From NCBI RefSeq assembly GCF_023091745.1, contig NC_068913.1, forward strand, positions 36,338,501 through 36,402,500: 64,000 nt of DNA, in the 5' to 3' direction. The stretch is from Budorcas taxicolor. Its lineage: Eukaryota; Chordata; Mammalia; Artiodactyla; Bovidae. The notes beneath the pieces were generated by a model that searched no databases, was not told where the DNA came from, and saw only the letters and a list, made by a program, of their open reading frames with translations. Shown here piece after piece: positions 57,360-64,000 of this stretch. A program made the translations under genes and the position numbers. The first letter of the stretch is position 1. Each line of letters starts with the position of its first letter.

Positions 57360-58395
57360 CAAACTGTGAAAAACACTTCAAGAGATGGGAATACCAGACT
57401 GCCTTATCTGTCTCCTGGGAAACCTGTATGTGGGTCAAGAAGCAACAGTTAGAACCCTGTATGGAACAACTGACTGGTTCAGGATTGAGAAAGGAGTTTG
57501 ACAAGTCTGTTTATTGTAACCCCGTTTATTTAATTTATACGCAGAGAAAATCATGCAAAGTGCCAGGCTGGATGAGTTACAAGCTGGAATCAAGATTGGC
57601 AGTGAAAATATCAACCACCTCAGATATGCAGATGATACCACTCTAATACCAGAAAGTGAAGAGGAATTAAAGAGCCTCTTGATGAGGCTAAAGGGAGGAG
57701 AGTGAAAAAGCATACTTAAAATAGAATATTAAAAAAACTAAGATCATGGCATCTGGTCCCATCATGTCATGACAAAAAGAAGGGGAAAAGGCAGAAGCAG
57801 TGACACGCTTTCTCTTCTTGGGCTCTAAAGTCACTGCAGATGGTGACCACAGCCATGAAATTAGATGATTGCTTCTTGGCAGGAAAGCTAGGACAACCCT
57901 AGACAGCGTTAAAAAGCAAAGACATCACTTTCCCGAAAAATGGTCCATATAGTCAAAGCTATGTTCTTTCCAATAGGCATGTACAGATGTGAGAGTGGGA
58001 CAATAAAGAAGACAGAGTGCCGAAGAATTGATGCTTTCCAACTGTGGTACTGGAGAAGACTCCTGAAAGTCCCTTGAAAAGCAAGGCAATCAAACCAGTC
58101 AATCTTAAGGTTCATCAACCCTGAATACTCTTTGGAAGGACTGATGCTGAAGCTCCAATATTTTGGCCACCTGATACAAACAGCTGATTCATTGGAAAAG
58201 ACCGTGATGTTGGGAAAGATTGAAGGCAGAAGGAAAGAGGGCAAGAGGATGAGATATTTGGATGGCATCACTGATTCATTGGACATGAACTTGGGCAAAC
58301 TCCAGGAGGTGGTGGGGGACAGGGCAGCCTGGCTTGCTGCATTCCACAGGTCGTGAAGAGTTGGACATGACTTGGCAACTGACAAACAACAACAT
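57360..58395 (+). mobile_element. Older BovB, right part (outermost level)
   Basis: Starts with the second CAAACTGTGAAAAA, then CACTTCAAGAGATGGGAATA, and runs to the 3' end (GGCAACTGACAAACAACAAC). It includes the RT active-site YADDTTLIPESEEEL region (about 57627) and the C-terminal block (DGITDSLDMNLGKL). It is broken by frameshifts. It continues the BovB at 35908-37645. Confidence 0.9.
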
Positions 58396-58630
58396 TCAAA
58401 TCCGAAGTTGTATTGTCCAAAAGGAAATCTTTATGTATTCTGCATGTCTGCCCTGAGGCTGCCACTATGGCTGCCTCTCTACTGAAGGGCAATTTTTTAG
58501 AAAAAAGCAATTAACTATGCTTCTCTATTGCTCCAAAGGGGAAGTGGGATGGTAACGGATTTTAGTGTGCTGGCACTCAAAGTTACAGAAAAATAAGGAA
58601 TACTAGAAGTCCATCAAAATAACATAAACC
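58396..58630. other. Sequence with nothing recognised
   Basis: A short stretch between BovB and the CHR-type SINE. Confidence 0.5.
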
Positions 58631-58745
58631 TGGGACTTCCCTAGTGGTTCAGTGGTTAAGATGTCGAGCTTCCAGTGCAGGGGTGTGGGTTCAATCCCTG
58701 GTCAGGGAACTAAGATCCCACATGTGGAGCCACACAACCAAAAAA
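58631..58745 (+). mobile_element. CHR-type tRNA-derived SINE
   Basis: GGGACTTCCCTAGTGGTTCA begins the tRNA-like head. The B-box-like GGTTCAATCCCTGG is at 58688-58701 and the body (AGATCCCACATGTGGAGCCA) follows. A short A-rich tail (AAAAAATAAAC) ends it. It lacks the Bov-A body, which separates it from Bov-tA. The family is shared with whales and other ruminants. Confidence 0.78.
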
Positions 58746-61530
58746 TAAACAAACAAGAACCTACAACTGAAAATCAAATGATCAAGACTTGTATATCAGA
58801 AATGAAAGCAAAAAGATGCCATATAATGTGTTTATTTAGGAAAGACACCAGCCATATAGTAAAAGTTTCCAGTATATGAATATATAATCACTGAATTCAG
58901 GAAACATATGATCATGTACAAAAATATAAGTAACATTTGCTTATTCAGAAAAATTCAGGAAATTGAAAAATTAAAAACTTTAAGATTATCATTTTCATCC
59001 CAGAATGTATGTTTGTCTTACCTATTATAAGAATCTACAATCAGATTTTTTTAGCATTCTCAAAATGATTTTACTTTTCTTAAAAATAAGAAAATGTAGT
59101 TTTTGAATTAGGAATAATGAAGCTCAAAGAGCTCAACAGAAAAAAGAACTCATGAATTTGAGACCATTTTAGTCAGTTATCAAGAAATTTGGCCAAAGTT
59201 TTAAGATGACAAGAATAAGGAACATTCTAAGTTGTAAATCATTTGGGCTAAGAACAGAAGACCTCAAATGGTGCTGACGAGGATATTTGACAGATACCCT
59301 ATAATTATAAAAACAATTTGCCAACTTTCATATTATTTGTATGAAACCTAGCGAAACGGCAGGGACCACCTACCAGTGCAATTAAAGAGGCAGAAAAGAA
59401 TAGCAAAAAACGAAACTCTGAGGCTAAAGTGTGAAGGAAATTATTATGCTTTTTCTTTACAGTACTTATTCTCAACATACACCATTTTAAAAGAACATCA
59501 AATGAGTTTATAAATATTCGCAAAATCATTTCTATTCATATTAGCTTATGTTACAATATTTTGAGCCATTTAATATAAAATAGTATTTTTAGGCAGCAGA
59601 ATTAATCTTCAGTTTTCTCTATTAGTTATTAGATAACAGAGTAATGTGAACACTGCAAAATTTAATAGTGCTTCCAATCAAGAGCTTATACAGTTACTTT
59701 TGTTATTCAAGCAGAGCATCCAATGAAGTTAAGTACACCATCTAGATATGTCAGCATGTGATTATCGATTATAATTGCTGTAACTCATTATTCACAATAA
59801 TAAAGTATGTGAGGAGATTATTACTGACTAAATATTTTAAGAATACCAATAACATTAGCAGTGTTTGGTTTAAATATTGACAATAATATTTAAAAAGAAA
59901 AAACAGTACAGATAGCTTGACAGGAATGTGAATTGAGCTTGCCATGTGATTGAACTGCTAATTATGAAATGAACTCATAATTTAATAGTATTTTAGAGTA
60001 AATTTATTATTCTAATCTCTTGTCAGTGGCAATTATTTTTATCCCTATTTTTTGGTGTCAATTATTTAAAAACATATACTCTTATTTCTCAGATTATATG
60101 AGCTTCAAGCATTGTTCAGTTTTAGTTGAAATGAAATATATATAAATATGTAAATATAAATACATCCATTTAAGGGGAAAGTCCTAGGCTAAATTTTGCT
60201 CAATATATCAAACTTTATAATTTATAAGAAATTAAATGATTGTATTATAAATCTTTGGGACACTTACAGAACTCATATAATATTTCCCCCAACACTCAAA
60301 GGTAGTTTAATAATAATAGATCTTTAAAGAAAAATAATTGGCCCAATTTTGAAAATGATGTAAAATAGAAATTCTCCAATATATAGTAAGTCTCCATTAT
60401 ATAATGTATTATTATTTCACTTTACACAAAATTAAAAGAATCCATCAGTAATTTGGTATAATCTAAAAACTTTCATCTATTTTTAAGTTTATATCAAATA
60501 AATACTATAATTAATGATTTTAAATAACATTAAAACTCATAGATTCTTACCCAGTTTAAAAGTAAAAATGCCAAAAAGCACAAAAATTTACTAAATTTTT
60601 TATCACATAAAAATTAATGAGAGCAACACAAGAATTATGAAGTTGGTAAAAAATACATATGTGTGTATATGTGTTTGTGTATGTGCATAAATATTTTCTA
60701 GGAATGTCCTTAACACAGAAGTCATGCTGAAGTTTAACTGAAGTTGACAAATGTTAGCTCCTGCAAGGCATTTAACTTTTTACAATGTTAATCAAGGAAA
60801 AATTTCATTTATGAAATAAAAACACCAGTGTGTCTAGACAAAGGAAGGATTATTATAATTATCTTTCCTTAGTTCTCGGTCTTGTAACCATTCAATCAGT
60901 ATAATTTGTAAGGTTATTAAACAGCTCCATTGTGAAACAGTAGCCAGCTTTTAAAAAATCTTTATTTCTCAAATGCAGTTTAGGAGAAAAAGGATTGATA
61001 GTGAACAAGTTTTTGAAGACAAAGCTTATCTTCCCTGTTCCCAAAATAGTTTGGGAAATTGGAATGAAATAGGTTTTACAAAGTAATTTAACTTTCTGAA
61101 ATAATTAGTTCAAATTATACACAAGGAATCTGAACTACTTTAAATACCAGTACAGATTTGTATAAAGAATTCAGACTTTACACAGTAGCTACATGATTAA
61201 AACCTAATTATTATTACTAGAGTTAATAAAATCAGTATGAATATTATTTTCAATAATCTTTTACAACACTGTCAATATTTCTTAAGAAAATTAAATAGTA
61301 CCATGGAAGCTCAAATCTTAGTTGGTTCTTAAATTATATTTTCATAAAAGATGTAAAAGGGACACAAAGTTTATAAATTTGATTGAGTAGTTCTGAAATC
61401 TGTTCACAAACACAAATAAAAGCCCTCATTCAAAGTTTTCTCTTTCACTGAAAAAGTTTTAGAATGCAGTTTTACCATCACAACACAAATATTTAAAGAG
61501 TGCAAAGATTCAAATATGACTAAACTAAAT
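58746..61530. other. AT-rich sequence, nothing recognised
   Basis: The longest block (about 2.8 kb) without a recognised young repeat. There are no open frames longer than about 75 codons and no clear RNA gene. Some parts may hold old repeats that I cannot identify by eye. Confidence 0.5.
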
Positions 61531-61660
61531 AGCACCTTTATTTGTAATTTCCCCAAACTGGGAACAACTCAAACGTTCCTCAAGTGGTAAACACAGAAAG
61601 GCATGCTATACAAGGAAATGTTACTTGAAAAACAAGCAGGAACCAACAATTGAGACATGT

Positions 61661-62036
61661 TCCCTGCTTATTTAACTTATATGCGGAGTATATCATGAGA
61701 ATCGCTGGGCTGGAAAAAGCACAAGCGGGAATCAAGATTGCCAGGAGAAATATCAACAACCTCAGATATGCAGATGACACCACCCTTATGGCAGAAAGTG
61801 AAGAGGAACTAAAAAGTCTATTGATGAAAGTGAAAGAGAGGAGTGAAAAAGTTGGCTTAAAGCTCAACATTCAGAAAACGAAGATCATGGCATCCAGTCC
61901 CATCACTTCACGGGAAATAGCTGGGAAACGGTGGATTCAGTGTCAGACTTTATTTTGGGGGGCTCCAAAATCACTGCAAATGGTGATTGCCACCATGAAA
62001 TTAAAAGACGCTTACTCCTTGGAAGGAAAGTTGTGA
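61661..62036 (+). pseudogene. BovB RT fragment
   Basis: LFNLYAEYIMRIAGLEKAQ...YADDTTLMAESEEELKSLLMK, with the double aspartate kept. The frame then diverges after ITSREIAGK. It is truncated upstream of the RT fingers and cannot be functional. Confidence 0.85.
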
Positions 62037-62541
62037 CCAACCTAGATAGCATACTGAAAAGCAGAGACATTACTTTGCCAACAAAGGTCTGTCTAGTCAA
62101 GGCTATGGTTTTTCTAGTGGTCATGTGTGGATGTGAGAGTTGGACTGTGAAGAAGGCTGAGTGCTAAAGAATTGATGCTTTTGAACTGTGTTGTTGAAGA
62201 CTCTTGAGAGTCCCTTGGACTACAAGGAGATTCAACCAGTCCATCCTAAAGGAGATCAGTCCTGGGTATTCTTTGGAAGGACTGATGCTGAGGCTGAAAC
62301 TCCAGTACTTTGGCCACCTCATGCGAAGAGCTGACTCATTGGAAAAGACCCTGATGCTGGAAGGGATTGGGGGCAGGAGGAGACAGGGATGACAGAGGAT
62401 GAGATGGCTGGATGGCACCACAAACTGGATGCACATGAGTTTGGGTGAACTCCAGGATTTGGTGATGGACAGGGAGGCCTGGCGTGCTGCATTCATGGGG
62501 TTGCAGAGTTGGACACGACTGAGCGACTGAACTGAACAACA
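61661..62541 (+). mobile_element. BovB LINE, 5'-truncated
   Basis: It starts CCCTGCTTATTTAACTTATA within the RT and ends GACTGAGCGACTGAACTGAAC. The active-site motif reads YADDTTLMAESEEEL in the frame 61650-62036. Frameshifts follow at about 61930. It is relatively well preserved. Confidence 0.9.
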
Positions 62542-62830
62542 TGGATGAATCCTAGTGCATTTCTCAAGCGAAAGGCTATCTGAAGTTTCATGTCATGTGA
62601 TTCCACTTCTATGAAACTCTACAAAAGGCAGAGCTCAGGAAATACAAGTGATTGCAAAGGACTGAAAGGAGAAAGTACTGCACAGAGAGGTAGCATAGGG
62701 AACTTGGGGGTCAATACACCAGTAGCTTATGTAGTATGCTTATGCAAGTATGCTCATGACTACATAACTCTATGCAGAAAAATACACTGACAGAAAAATA
62801 CACTGCAAAAGGATGAGACTTACTCTATTC

Positions 62831-63738
62831 TAGATTTTAAAATAGCAACTAAGATGTGGGGGGAAAGTGAAACATAATCTGTCACAAATGACTCAAACTG
62901 TTTTTCTGTGAATCAAATACTACACTGAAGAGTATGGGGAAGAAAGTAGCTAACCTACGTAATGGAAAAAAAAAAAACGTTCTGATTGGATATTGTAAAG
63001 ACAAAAACAAAAATAACTGCATGGGTATTCTGCTGGGCAAATTTGTTTCAAACAGGGGTATGGTTTAGGAATCTGTGAAGCTACTTTATGTATAAAACAT
63101 GTTGGAAAATGTAAGTAAATGCAGGACAGACAAGAATGCACAGATCTCTCACTGCAGGAAAAAGAAGTTATAAGAAAAAGGGCAAAGACTGGATTGAACA
63201 CTGGAATGCTGAATTTAAGGTAAAGATGTCAATACTGATTCCTGAAAATATTATTAAAATATATATCCAGACAAACAAACAAATTTGTTTATTTTACACT
63301 CACACCCGGTCTGTGTGAGTGTATGCATAAGTGTATGTATGTCTAGGTTCTTGTATGCACATACACATGTATTTCCTAGCTCAATTCACTAAGAAAAGTA
63401 AGAATCAGTGACACTGCCATAGCAACAAACCTATCTGTTCCCAAATCTCAGTGTCTAAATATCATACTGCAATCAAAAAATTCAGAACTAGAGCAAGGGA
63501 AGTATAAGATGAACGTGGAGCCTCTTGTGTTGCTAGAAAGTGCTAAAAAAATGTTTGTTTTGGGGGCGGGTGGTGGGTTGGTAATGATAAATTAAAAGGG
63601 CACAGATATCATATGCCAATTATAACTCAATAAAACTAGGGGAAAAGTTTCAAATGCCTGAAGTTGGAATGGCTTGAGCCACAAAATAAGTACCAACAGT
63701 ACTGGATTATAATCTAAAATAAAATGCATGCTGTTTTA
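62831..63738. other. Sequence with nothing firm recognised
   Basis: Contains an A-run at about 62967-62978. A TATGCCAATTATAACTCAAT segment near 63612-63631 may be the end of an L1M. No gene is seen. Confidence 0.4.
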
Positions 63739-63945
63739 TGTGCTTAGTTGCTTAGTCGTGTCCTACTCTTTAAGACCACTATGGACTATAGCCTGCCAGG
63801 CTCCCTGGTCCATGGGATTTCACAGGCAAGAATACTAGAGTGGGCTGCCATTTCTTGCTGCAGGTGATTTTCCTGACCCAGGGATCAAACACTAGTCTTC
63901 TGCATTGCAGTGGATTATTTACTGTCTGAGCCACCAGAGGTAAAT
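63739..63945 (-). mobile_element. Bov-tA SINE
   Basis: A complete Bov-tA in reverse, tail at the left (GTGCTTAGTTGCTTAGTCGT) and tRNA-like head at the right (TCTGAGCCACCAGAGG). The CAGGCAAGAATACTAGAGTG motif is intact. Confidence 0.88.
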
Positions 63946-64000
63946 ATCCACAAACCTATACCAATTCAAATCAATGCTGAAGTCAAATAACTAAGGGATA

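Larger units (their letters stand above)
61531..62830 (+). mobile_element. L1M 3' region split by a BovB
   Basis: The left part (61531-61660; AGCACCTTTATTTGTAATTT, CTGGGAACAACTCAAACG) and right part (62542-62830; ACATGGATGAATCCTAGTGC, TCTATGAAACTCTACAAAAG) are consecutive in L1M elements. The BovB lies between them. Confidence 0.6.

Noticed and set aside
58631..58745. A possible tRNA gene (B-box-like sequence and cloverleaf-like head)
   Set aside because: The head is that of a tRNA-derived SINE with a repeat body and A-rich tail. The same holds for the heads of the Bov-tA elements.
1..64000. A host gene with exons spread across the window
   Set aside because: No exon-like conserved frame outside repeats, no plausible spliced series and no CpG-island promoter except the L1 5' UTR. 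Distant unrecognised exons cannot be excluded by eye.

Overview
This window comes from a ruminant (bovid) nuclear genome. The evidence is the dense mix of BovB (RTE) LINEs, Bov-tA and BOV-A2 SINEs, bovine-type L1 elements, a CHR-type SINE and an LTR that looks like a ruminant ERVK-class LTR. Older mammalian repeats lie beneath them (L2, MIR, an MLT1-type LTR, a Tigger-like MITE, L1M and L1MA remnants). I see no host protein-coding exon, tRNA or rRNA gene. It is a gene-poor, AT-rich intergenic or deep-intronic stretch whose coding-like sequence is almost all retrotransposon. Family names rest on remembered consensus sequences, not on a database search.

Layout. 1-8.3 kb: scattered SINEs, a broken L1, an MLT1 LTR and an L1M/HAL1 ORF1 remnant split by a small Tigger-type element. 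8.3-10.3 kb: a truncated BovB with a 325-codon reverse-transcriptase frame, then a processed pseudogene of UBA52 (ubiquitin fused to ribosomal protein L40). 11.0-17.8 kb: a MIR and an old L2 broken by an LTR and by a near-full-length, 4.2-kb BovB. 17.95-18.29 kb: a striking inverted repeat with 70-base arms at 94% identity. 18.7-25.6 kb: an older-subfamily L1 with its 5' end but no 3' end, carrying two BOV-A2 SINEs with exact target-site duplications. 25.7-35.7 kb: L1M, L2 and BovB fragments, including a BovB with a small 5' inversion.

35.9-58.4 kb is one nested block. An older BovB (+) is split by an L1 (-). That L1 carries in its ORF1 a BovB with its 5' half inverted (twin-priming type), a Bov-tA and a second BovB (-). 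The second BovB is in turn split by a young, full-length L1 (+) at 45.1-52.8 kb. Perfect 14- and 15-base duplications flank the two L1s and fix the order. The young L1 keeps an intact 308-codon ORF1; its ORF2 has only one single-base frameshift and one nonsense codon.

58.4-64 kb: a CHR-type SINE, about 2.8 kb of AT-rich sequence in which I recognise nothing, an L1M remnant split by a truncated BovB, and a terminal Bov-tA.

The elements depend on one another. Bov SINEs share their 3' tail with BovB and are thought to use the BovB reverse transcriptase. The processed pseudogene is most simply explained by L1 machinery acting in trans. I found no undescribed host system. The most unusual signals are the 18-kb inverted repeat, the nested block with two independent inverted BovB insertions, and L1 5' regions that captured a SINE and duplicated internal modules.
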